From Hyphomicrobiales bacterium (GTDB taxonomy: Bacteria > Pseudomonadota > Alphaproteobacteria > Rhizobiales > Rhizobiaceae), in NCBI GenBank assembly GCA_021775415.1, contig JAJFHV010000012.1, positions 62,001 through 126,000 on the forward strand: 64,000 bases of DNA, read 5' to 3'. The notes under the pieces are model-generated. The model was not told the DNA's origin and searched no databases. It saw only the letters and a list, made by a program, of their open reading frames with translations. Within the stretch, counting starts at the first letter, position 1; every line of letters starts with the position of its first letter. Position numbers and translations under genes: made by a program. Positions 55,578 to 63,369 of the stretch are shown in pieces.

Positions 55578-56522
55578 ATGGTAACATCAGCTAAACCGGC
55601 AGACTCAGGCCTCATCAGCGAGGAGGCTCTGGCTTTCATTGAAAAAAATCGGGCGGAAGACCTCGCTCCAAGATCTTCAGTCGATATCAACCAACTTCGC
55701 GCTGAAATTCTGGAGGGGTTCAGGCCTGCCGCCGAGCGTGCGATCACCCGTCACAAGGTTACCACTAACGAAAAAGCGTTGGATGGTGTTCCCTATCTTG
55801 AAATTATGCCCGCGGAAGTCCGGGCTGACGTAGTGATTTTTTATTGCTTCGGTGGCGGATACATAACGGGGAGCCCGTTTGAAGACTTGCCGATAACTGC
55901 TGCTTTGGCAGAACACACTGGGGCCAGGGTCATTTCGGTGGACTATCCTTTGTCGCCTGAGCATCCCTACCCTGCTGCATTGAACGCAGCCCGTGAACTC
56001 TACGCATCTGCTATGAAAGACACTGCAATCAAGAAAGTTGCTCTGGTTGGCGAATCTGCCGGCGGCAATCTCGCTCTGGCGCTGATCCAACAATTGCGGT
56101 GCGAGGGCAAAGACTTGCCGGATGTCATGGCATTGTTATCTCCCTGGTGTGATCTGACAAATCTGGGAGACAGTCTGGATTTTAACGCCGGTCGCGACCC
56201 GACCCTGCGTTTTGATGCCGATCTGTATGCTTCAAATTCTTTTGCTGGTGACAACGCCTTGAGTGATCCAAAGGTTTCACCGATTTATGGTAATTTTGAC
56301 AGTGGGTTTCCCCCAGTCATCATTACCACCGGTACAAGGGATTTGTTGATGAGCAATGCAGTTCGTTTAACCCGCGTCATGCGTAATGCTGGAATAGAAA
56401 CTGATCTTAGGGTTTGGGAGGGTCTCTGGCATGTCTTCGAATTTTATGATGATATTCCCGAAGCAGCACTTTCACTTGCCGAGATCGGCACGTTCCTAAA
56501 CACTCGCTTTGGAAAATCATGA
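55578..56522 (+). CDS. Hormone-sensitive-lipase-family esterase
   Basis: A 314-residue alpha/beta hydrolase of the HSL group. The oxyanion segment is CFGGGYITGSP (90-100), where the usual HGGG starts with Phe. The nucleophile is Ser160 in GESAGGN, the acid Asp255 in TGTRDLL, and the base His285 in GLWHVF, so the triad is complete. These cytosolic enzymes hydrolyse short acyl or choline-type esters. The gene begins nine bases after the CMD gene and overlaps the kinase-like gene by four bases, so all are one transcript. Confidence 0.87.
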   Translation: MVTSAKPADSGLISEEALAFIEKNRAEDLAPRSSVDINQLRAEILEGFRPAAERAITRHKVTTNEKALDGVPYLEIMPAEVRADVVIFYCFGGGYITGSPFEDLPITAALAEHTGARVISVDYPLSPEHPYPAALNAARELYASAMKDTAIKKVALVGESAGGNLALALIQQLRCEGKDLPDVMALLSPWCDLTNLGDSLDFNAGRDPTLRFDADLYASNSFAGDNALSDPKVSPIYGNFDSGFPPVIITTGTRDLLMSNAVRLTRVMRNAGIETDLRVWEGLWHVFEFYDDIPEAALSLAEIGTFLNTRFGKS

Positions 56523-57403
56523 ATACAGAAAAGCGCATCCACTCTATCCCTTTTTGGACATCCACAATCAGCGCCGAACCCCTCAAGGGCGGCCTGTCCA
56601 ATGAAAGCTTCACCGTTACACAGGGCGACGAAAAGTTTGTCGTACGGTTTGGGAAGGACTATCCGTTCCATCACGTTTCCAGGCAACGCGAGATTATGGC
56701 TGCACGCGCGGCATTTGATGCGGGCTTTGCACCGGAAGTGGTTTATTCCGAACCAGGCGTCATGATTTCACGCTTCATAGACGGTCGAACATATGATGGA
56801 GCCGATGTTCGAGCCAATATTTCCCGGATTACCCAGATTGTTTCAAAATTTCATACGCAGATGCCCCTTTGTGTTTCAGGTGCCGGATACATGTTTTGGG
56901 TTTTTCATGTCATCCGCGACTACGCACGAACCTTGAATGAAGGTAAAAGCCGCATGTCAGGCCATATGGCTGAGTACCTTGAATTGTCGCAGGAAATGGA
57001 AACCGCCCAACAAGCCCTGCCCATTGTTTGGGGCCACCACGATTTTCTGCCGGCAAACTTCATAGATGATGGTAAGCGACTATGGATTATTGACTTCGAA
57101 TATGCGGGATTTTCAACACCGATGTTTGATCTTGCAGGCATCGCATCAAATGCTGAATTTGATACCGATCAGGCAGATGAACTACTGGAATTGTATTTCG
57201 GCCAAGCACCCGACGATACAATCCGCAAATCTCATGCGGCGATGCAATGCGCTTCACTACTGCGTGAAGCAATGTGGAGCATGGTATCGGAACTTCATCT
57301 TGACACTCCCGGTGTCGACTACGTCGCATACACAACCGAAAATCTCAACCGGTTGGTGATAGCGCTTGATGCCTATCGAACGCAGTTTAGGAAAGCGAAG
57401 TAA
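56519..57403 (+). CDS. Choline-kinase-like phosphotransferase family protein
   Basis: A 294-residue protein of the aminoglycoside-phosphotransferase/choline-kinase fold. GGLSNESFTVTQGDEKFVVRFG (in pieces) matches the choline kinase start. The catalytic loop is HHDFLPAN (His174, Asp175, Asn180), and the metal site IDFEYAG (Asp192), both as in choline/ethanolamine kinases. It probably phosphorylates an amino alcohol; choline is the best guess from motifs and neighbours, but this is unproven. Four-base overlap with the esterase gene and direct adjacency to the DMGDH-like gene imply coordinated expression. Confidence 0.8.
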   Translation: MNTEKRIHSIPFWTSTISAEPLKGGLSNESFTVTQGDEKFVVRFGKDYPFHHVSRQREIMAARAAFDAGFAPEVVYSEPGVMISRFIDGRTYDGADVRANISRITQIVSKFHTQMPLCVSGAGYMFWVFHVIRDYARTLNEGKSRMSGHMAEYLELSQEMETAQQALPIVWGHHDFLPANFIDDGKRLWIIDFEYAGFSTPMFDLAGIASNAEFDTDQADELLELYFGQAPDDTIRKSHAAMQCASLLREAMWSMVSELHLDTPGVDYVAYTTENLNRLVIALDAYRTQFRKAK

Positions 57404-59845
57404 ATGCAGCTACCGGACCGCGCCCAAATCATTGTCATTGGCGGTGGGATCATTGGCTGTTCAACAGCCTATCACCTGGCTCGTGATCACGAGGCTGACG
57501 TTATCCTTCTTGAGCAGGGAAAACTCACTGGTGGCTCCACCTGGCATGCAGCCGGGTTGGTTGGCCAGTTACGATCGTCCGCTTCAATTACCCAGGTATT
57601 GAAATACTCAGTCGATCTCTATCGAAAACTGGGAGAGGAGACCGGGCTCGAAACCGGTTGGAAAATGAGCGGCTGCCTGAGACTTGCCTGCAACGAGGAC
57701 CGCTGGACTGAATACAAACGGCTGGCAACCACCGCAGGCAGTTTCGGTATGGAAATGGAACTACTGTCTCCCTCCGAAGCCAAATCCATGTGGCCATTAA
57801 TGGAAACAGGAGATTTGGTCGGCGCAAGTTTTCTTCCAACCGATGGTCAGGCGAGCCCTTCTGACATCACTCAATCTTTGGCAAAAGGTGCTCGAATGCA
57901 CGGCGCGACAATTTTTGAGGGTGTTCAAGTTACGGGTTTCACAATGGATCGGGATCGCATCACCGGCGTTAAAACTCCTATTGGAACCATCGAATGCGAA
58001 AGAGTGGTAAACTGCGCCGGGCAATGGGCAAGACAGGTCGGTATGATGGCTGGCATTGATGTGCCACTGCAACCGGTCAAGCACCAATACATCATAACCG
58101 AAAAAATTGATGGCCTCGACACTGATGCCCCTACCGTCCGGGACCCCGATAGACGCACCTATTTCAAGGAAGAGGTTGGCGGGCTTGTGATGGGAGGCTA
58201 TGAACCAGACCCTGTTGCCTGGACCACCGGCGATGTACCCAATGACTTCCAGTTCCAGTTGTTTGACGATGATTGGGAGCATTTTGAACAACACATGGAA
58301 CAGACGATTGCCCGGGTACCGGTACTTGAAAAAACCGGCGTAAAACAAATGATCAACGGCCCGGAAAGTTTTACTCCGGACGGCAACTTCATTTTGGGCA
58401 GCGCACCACAATGTAAGAACATGTATGTCGGTGCAGGCTTTAACGCGTTTGGTATTGCATCAGGTGGCGGTGCCGGATGGGTGTTAGCCCAATGGGTGAT
58501 AGATGATGAAGCGCCGATGAATTTGTGGACCGTCGACATTCGCCGTTTTTCGAATTTACACCGTGACCGGGACTGGACCTGCGCCCGCACACTGGAGGCT
58601 TACGGCAAACACTACACTGTTGGTTTTCCCCACGAAGAATATCAAAGCGGGCGTCCCCGCATCATCTCTCCGCTTTATGACAGATTGAAGCAACATCGCG
58701 CGGTTTTTGGCTCAAAACTGGGATGGGAGCGGCCCAACTGGTTTGCACCGGAGCATATGAAACCGGAAGATGTGTATTCCATGGGGCGGCAAAACTGGTT
58801 TGATCAGGTCGGCGAAGAGCATCGACTGGTCCGCGAAGCGGTAGGAATTTTCGACCAATCTTCCTTTGCCAAGTTTGAAGTTTCCGGCACGGATGCTTCT
58901 GCTGCACTTGAGTGGATTTGCGCCAACACCGTCTCAAAACCGGCCGGTCGATTGACCTATACACAACTCCTCAATACCCGTGGCGGCATTGAGTGCGACC
59001 TTACGGTGGCGCGACTTGCAGAAGACCATTTCTACATTGTCTCCGGCACGGGCTTCCGCACCCATGATAGCGGTTGGATCACGGATCACATTCCACCAGG
59101 AATGGATGCGAAGATAATTGATGTAACCGAAGAATTCGGAACCCTCTCGCTGATGGGCCCTAAATCCCGGGAAGTCCTGCAATCTGTGAGCGATCACGAC
59201 TGTAGCAACGCGGCATTCCCGTTTGGCCATGTTCACCAAATCATGATTGCTGGACACAAGGTTCGTGCATTGCGCGTTACCTATGTTGGAGAACTGGGCT
59301 GGGAATTGCATGTACCAATCCTGGCAACGGGTGATGTTTTTGACGCATTGATGTCTGCTGGCCAGACTCAAGGTATTCGCCCCGTGGGCTATCGCGCAAT
59401 TGAATCCCTTCGTCTGGAAAAAGGCTATCGGGCATGGAGCTCTGACATCACTCCCGATGACACCCCTGTCGAGGCCGGTCTTGGCTGGGCTGTAAAACTC
59501 AAATCAGGCACATCTTTTCTGGGACGCGAAGCAGCGGAAAGAGCTGCAAACACAACTCCGAACAAACGTCTGGTGAGTTTTACGGTCGATAATCCTGAAG
59601 TGATATTGCTGGGCCGCGAAACCATCCTGCGAAACGGAGAACCGGCAGGTTATCTCACAAGTGGAGGCTACGGATACTTAGTCAAGAAGCCAATCGGTCT
59701 GGGCTATGTGCGAGACAATGGCGGCGTTACCAAAGAGTTCCTGGTTGAGGGTTCATACGAATTGGTTGTTGCGGAGGAAAAGTACCTGGCAAACCTGCAT
59801 TTGGAACCGCTATATGATCCAAATGGCGATCGGATCCGAGCTTGA
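57404..59845 (+). CDS. Dimethylglycine-dehydrogenase-like FAD/GcvT enzyme
   Basis: An 813-residue flavoenzyme. The N-terminal DAO-type domain (about 8-370) has IIVIGGGIIGCSTAYHLA (in part) and GGSTWHAAGLVGQLR, where His48 occupies the position of the His that binds FAD covalently in mammalian DMGDH. A middle FAO_M domain follows (370-430), then the tetrahydrofolate-binding GcvT domain (430-700; TYTQLLNTRGGIECDLTV in part) and the GcvT C-terminal barrel (715-805). Members oxidise dimethylglycine, sarcosine or related N-methyl compounds. Last gene of the CMD cluster, followed by a strong terminator. Confidence 0.87.
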   Translation: MQLPDRAQIIVIGGGIIGCSTAYHLARDHEADVILLEQGKLTGGSTWHAAGLVGQLRSSASITQVLKYSVDLYRKLGEETGLETGWKMSGCLRLACNEDRWTEYKRLATTAGSFGMEMELLSPSEAKSMWPLMETGDLVGASFLPTDGQASPSDITQSLAKGARMHGATIFEGVQVTGFTMDRDRITGVKTPIGTIECERVVNCAGQWARQVGMMAGIDVPLQPVKHQYIITEKIDGLDTDAPTVRDPDRRTYFKEEVGGLVMGGYEPDPVAWTTGDVPNDFQFQLFDDDWEHFEQHMEQTIARVPVLEKTGVKQMINGPESFTPDGNFILGSAPQCKNMYVGAGFNAFGIASGGGAGWVLAQWVIDDEAPMNLWTVDIRRFSNLHRDRDWTCARTLEAYGKHYTVGFPHEEYQSGRPRIISPLYDRLKQHRAVFGSKLGWERPNWFAPEHMKPEDVYSMGRQNWFDQVGEEHRLVREAVGIFDQSSFAKFEVSGTDASAALEWICANTVSKPAGRLTYTQLLNTRGGIECDLTVARLAEDHFYIVSGTGFRTHDSGWITDHIPPGMDAKIIDVTEEFGTLSLMGPKSREVLQSVSDHDCSNAAFPFGHVHQIMIAGHKVRALRVTYVGELGWELHVPILATGDVFDALMSAGQTQGIRPVGYRAIESLRLEKGYRAWSSDITPDDTPVEAGLGWAVKLKSGTSFLGREAAERAANTTPNKRLVSFTVDNPEVILLGRETILRNGEPAGYLTSGGYGYLVKKPIGLGYVRDNGGVTKEFLVEGSYELVVAEEKYLANLHLEPLYDPNGDRIRA

Positions 59846-59905
59846 TGGTCGCCGGGGCTTTTTTAAGCCTGTCAGAACTGTGAATTCAATAAGGCACAAC
59901 TGAAT

Positions 59906-59947
59906 CAAAAAAGGCCGCAAACTCTGTGGTTCGCGGCCTGATTTTTC
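59906..59947. terminator. Bidirectional terminator
   Basis: AGGCCGC (59912-59918) and GCGGCCT (59933-59939) pair perfectly around a 14-base loop. Downstream on the plus strand is ATTTTT. On the minus strand the run of As at 59907-59912 reads as six Ts. It sits between the convergent DMGDH-like and proX-like genes and serves both. Confidence 0.88.
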
Positions 59948-59970
59948 AAATACTGAATTTGAAGCTGTTG

Positions 59971-60927
59971 TTAGCTACCTGATGGAAGCCAGGATTTCCA
60001 TGTGGCTTCGTTTTCTGCCAACCAGGCATCGACAACTTCGTCCATGGATTTGCCATCAACATCGATAGCCAGAATCATCGGGGCCTGTTGTTCATTGGTC
60101 AGGTTGAAGTTTTTGATCAGCTCAACAACCTTCGGATGCTCTTCTTTCAACTTCGGGCTTGCGTAGTTGTAAGTAATGTCTTCAGGCCAGCCTGTTGCGG
60201 GCCATTTGTCATCAGAGTGCGCTGGCAAGTCAATACGAACCAGGTCAAGTGCGGCATGAATCCAGTGTGGCTCCCACGCATAGGCGATAAATGGCTCTTT
60301 GCGTTTGTAGGCAGCCTGAATTTCGGCCCAGTGAGCGGCTTCTGAACCAAGCTCTGTGACTGCATAGTTCAAACCAAGCAGTTCCATGCGCTTGGTGTCT
60401 TCGCATTCCCATGCAGCGGTCGGGCAACCAATCAGTCGACCCTTGTCACCGCTCTCAAGGGTTTTGAACAAATCAGAATATTCATTCATGTTTTCCCATG
60501 TTTTGAGATTTGGCGCTTTTGCGCCATCGCCTTCAACCAGATAACGCGGAACATAATAAAAAGATACGCCAACCACACCAACTGGGGCAATGTACTCAAC
60601 CGAGCCATCACCACCATATTCAGTCACATATTTTTCTTTGGTGGTTGAATATGAAGGCCAGGTTTCACAGGCAAAATCCAGATCGCCACCTCGTAAACCT
60701 TCATTTACGGCCGGGCCGGAAGGCATGGTAATCCGTTTGACCTTGTAATCCATTTCGCTTTCAAGAATTTTGTGAATGATTTCACACACCACTGCACCAC
60801 CGGTCCAGTCGGCAACCGGCGCCTTCAGCAAGCCGCCTGCACTTGCAGGTGCAACCGCTGAAAATGAGGTGCCAAGCGCTATAACGCCGACCCCTGCAAG
60901 GGTTGATATTGTTTTCTTAAGTGTCAT
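59971..60927 (-). CDS. Glycine-betaine/proline-type ABC transporter, substrate-binding protein
   Basis: A 318-residue periplasmic binding protein of the ProX/OpuAC family. The signal peptide ends at Ala30 (SAVAPASA). KRITMPSGPAVNEGLRGGDLDFACETWP (in pieces) is the N-lobe, and Trp residues (CETWPSY, EPHWIHAAL) are of the sort that form the quaternary-amine cage. LIGCPTAAWECE and the YASPKLKEEHPKVVELI tail complete the fold. It is separated from the permease by 144 bases that hold paired palindromes and a hairpin, so it may be expressed from its own or a partly independent promoter. Confidence 0.93.
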   Translation of the reverse strand: MTLKKTISTLAGVGVIALGTSFSAVAPASAGGLLKAPVADWTGGAVVCEIIHKILESEMDYKVKRITMPSGPAVNEGLRGGDLDFACETWPSYSTTKEKYVTEYGGDGSVEYIAPVGVVGVSFYYVPRYLVEGDGAKAPNLKTWENMNEYSDLFKTLESGDKGRLIGCPTAAWECEDTKRMELLGLNYAVTELGSEAAHWAEIQAAYKRKEPFIAYAWEPHWIHAALDLVRIDLPAHSDDKWPATGWPEDITYNYASPKLKEEHPKVVELIKNFNLTNEQQAPMILAIDVDGKSMDEVVDAWLAENEATWKSWLPSGS

Positions 60928-61025
60928 GTTTTCTCTCTCCCGTTAAAAGTCACTTAGATGCCTGATTGATCAGGCTTTCTCATAGGCAACTGGCCCAAAT
61001 TAAGCACCAAAGCCTACATTTGTCG

Positions 61026-61060
61026 ATTCACAATATGAATAGCATTTTCACATGGTGAAT
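61026..61060. promoter_or_regulatory. Two related palindromic sites inside the betaine transporter locus
   Basis: ATTCA-5-TGAAT at 61026-61040 and TTCAC-3-GTGAA at 61047-61059 share 11 of 15 aligned bases and follow the pattern WTTCACA-3-TGAAT. They lie 20 bases apart centre to centre, about two helical turns. They look like two copies of an operator between the permease and binding-protein genes. A GCCTGA/TCAGGC hairpin (60960-60975) lies between them and the proX-like start. Confidence 0.6.
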
Positions 61061-61071
61061 CTGTCACAGCG

Positions 61072-63177
61072 TTAAAGCCCAAGGGCCTTGCGTTGATTAT
61101 GTGTCCAACCCTGCGTTAGTCGGTCCAGAACGATGGTCAGCAGCACAATACCTATGCCTGCAGCCAGACCCTTGCCCATATTGGCAATGTTCATCGCATC
61201 ATAAACTTCCTTGCCAAGACCAAGTCCGGCAACAAGCGGCGTAATTGCCTGCATCGCAAGCGCCATGACCACCGATTGGTTAAGCCCCAGCATGATGGAG
61301 GGGGAGGCCATCGGCAGTTTTACCTTCACGAGGGTCTGCAAGGTTGAAGAACCAAACGAGCCCGCAACCTCGTCAATCTCGACTGGCAATTGCTTAAGAC
61401 CCAATGTTGTAAGTCGGATTACCGGTGGAATGGAGTAAATCACCGTGGCAATCACAGCGGTTGTTTTGTTGCCGCCAAAGAAAAACAGCGCCGGAATAAG
61501 ATATACAAATGCTGGCAGGGTTTGCATGGCATCAAGGATAGGCCGCATAATTGCGTCGACCGGCTTGAAGTAGGCAGCAGCGACCCCCATCGGCACACCA
61601 ACCAGCATACACACAATGACCGAGACTGTTGTTCCAGCCAGGGTGAAAAGTAATATTTCCCAAAGTCCGGCAGCACCAACGAGGAAGAAAAACAGTGCCG
61701 TTACAAGCGCAAATTTCCAGCTGACCGATGCCCAGACAACCAACCCGATTGCCGCAATAACATACCACCAGGGCAGGCCCGCCAAAAACAGATCAAGTGG
61801 TTCAAGCAGGTACAGAAAAATCGTGGCGCGGATGAATTTCGTAATCGCAATAAAGGTTGGGTTGACCGTCAACCAGTCAATTGCCACATCAATGGGTTCA
61901 CGGAACGAAACCTCCAGTGCCCGTGGAAAAGTGTTGAACCAGGATACCTGGTCGGCCATCAACCAGATCAACACGGTAATAATTGTTCCCACCACAAGAA
62001 ACGGACGTTGCAGAATTTTTAGCTTTGCCTCGTTATTTGGCACAATCATCGCAACCAGATGCGTGATGGCCATTCCCGCCTTACCGAGGCTGTTCCAGAC
62101 AAACCCAATTGGTTTTTCAATGGCAATTGCCAGCAGATTTTCATCCCAGTTTTGGGGAAGCAGGTGAAACTGCGGGCCATCCCCATGATGCGCGACCTTG
62201 CCTTCCGCACTTCCGGTAATCGCATAACTAAGCCGATCAAAAATAATCGCCATAAAGACAATACAAATTCCGCCTTCAAAAGCCCAACCGACCTTGAGTG
62301 TGCGAAGCGCTTTCCAAACTTCCTCGCCCAAGCCGCCTGCCCCAATGAAAACCGCCAGCACTGCAAGACCCAGGGCCATCATGATGGTCTGGTTGATACC
62401 CAACATGATGGAGGGCATCGCCAATGGAATTTTGACCTTCGCAAGCATCTGTAACCGTGTGGATCCATAACTTTGCGCTGCCTCAACGGTTGTTGCAGGC
62501 ACTTGCCGAATACCGAGATTGGTCAACCGAACCACCGGCGGAAGCGCATAAATAACAATCGCCATTGCAGCTGCAGGGCCCCCAATACCAAAAAAGAAAA
62601 TCGCCGGAATAAGATATACGAATGCCGGCATTGTCTGCATCGTATCGAGTATCGGTCGCAAAATGGATTCAAAGCGATCACTTTGCGAAGATAGAACACC
62701 AAGACCGACCCCCAGCACAACGGATATGAACACCGAGACAGTCATCAGGCTGAGTGTCGACATGGCGCTATACCACATGTCCACCATTCCCCAGAAAAGG
62801 ACACCAATCAGGGTTCCCAGACCAAGCCGCAGTCCACCATATGCAAGAGACGGTACTAGCAAAACGGACAACACCACTAACCAGGGCATTTCCCACAGCG
62901 TTTCTTCAAGCCATTCAAGCGGTATTTTTAACCCATTGGAAACAGCTCGGGTGATGTGTTTGATGTTTAACTCCATCCACTTCTGGGCATCGTTGACCCA
63001 GTCAGCAAACGGAAAGGCATCAATAACGAATTGAGGAAATTGAACAGTATTGGCTGCAATACGATAAACCAGAAGAGAGAATGCAAATCCTATCAGGGAC
63101 AATGCCAGCACAGTGTAGTCATGTCCGCGATAGCTGAAGTAGCTCCTCGGAATCAATGAACTCGTTCCTGCTGCCAT
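61072..63177 (-). CDS. Glycine-betaine-type ABC transporter permease, double-domain
   Basis: A 701-residue permease with two complete binding-protein-dependent transport domains. Domain one (about 130-310) has LDTMQTMPAFVYLIPAIFFFG (in pieces) and the EAA-type loop VEAAQSYGSTRLQMLAKVKIPLAMPS (in pieces). Domain two (about 480-680) repeats them nearly word for word (LDAMQTLPAFVYLIPALFFFG in pieces, VDEVAGSFGSSTLQTLVKVKLPM in pieces). The single protein can therefore supply both permease halves. The ATG at 63177 has GGGGAGG at ten bases upstream. It is divergent from the ATPase gene. Confidence 0.93.
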   Translation of the reverse strand: MAAGTSSLIPRSYFSYRGHDYTVLALSLIGFAFSLLVYRIAANTVQFPQFVIDAFPFADWVNDAQKWMELNIKHITRAVSNGLKIPLEWLEETLWEMPWLVVLSVLLVPSLAYGGLRLGLGTLIGVLFWGMVDMWYSAMSTLSLMTVSVFISVVLGVGLGVLSSQSDRFESILRPILDTMQTMPAFVYLIPAIFFFGIGGPAAAMAIVIYALPPVVRLTNLGIRQVPATTVEAAQSYGSTRLQMLAKVKIPLAMPSIMLGINQTIMMALGLAVLAVFIGAGGLGEEVWKALRTLKVGWAFEGGICIVFMAIIFDRLSYAITGSAEGKVAHHGDGPQFHLLPQNWDENLLAIAIEKPIGFVWNSLGKAGMAITHLVAMIVPNNEAKLKILQRPFLVVGTIITVLIWLMADQVSWFNTFPRALEVSFREPIDVAIDWLTVNPTFIAITKFIRATIFLYLLEPLDLFLAGLPWWYVIAAIGLVVWASVSWKFALVTALFFFLVGAAGLWEILLFTLAGTTVSVIVCMLVGVPMGVAAAYFKPVDAIMRPILDAMQTLPAFVYLIPALFFFGGNKTTAVIATVIYSIPPVIRLTTLGLKQLPVEIDEVAGSFGSSTLQTLVKVKLPMASPSIMLGLNQSVVMALAMQAITPLVAGLGLGKEVYDAMNIANMGKGLAAGIGIVLLTIVLDRLTQGWTHNQRKALGL

Positions 63178-63369
63178 TTTCACCGTTCCTCCCCATTCGA
63201 TTAAATGTTAAACAGCCCACCGCACAATAACAATCGCAATTACGACGTTTTTTATACATCGCGGGACGGTTCCATCTGGTTGCATCCTTCGCCAGTGTGA
63301 TGTTTTATGGAAGAAAAGAAAACGGGCACCGGCAACCGGTCCCGGCACAAGAGGGGAATTGGGGAAACC

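Noticed and set aside
63328-63340. ACCGG-CAA-CCGGT palindrome in the divergent transporter gap
   Set aside because: Perfect but only five-base arms, and no second copy nearby; too weak to call an operator.
63307-63369. Upstream in-frame ATG for the ProV-type gene
   Set aside because: The 21 extra residues are a basic, low-complexity stretch without similarity, and the ribosome site is weak compared with that of 63370.
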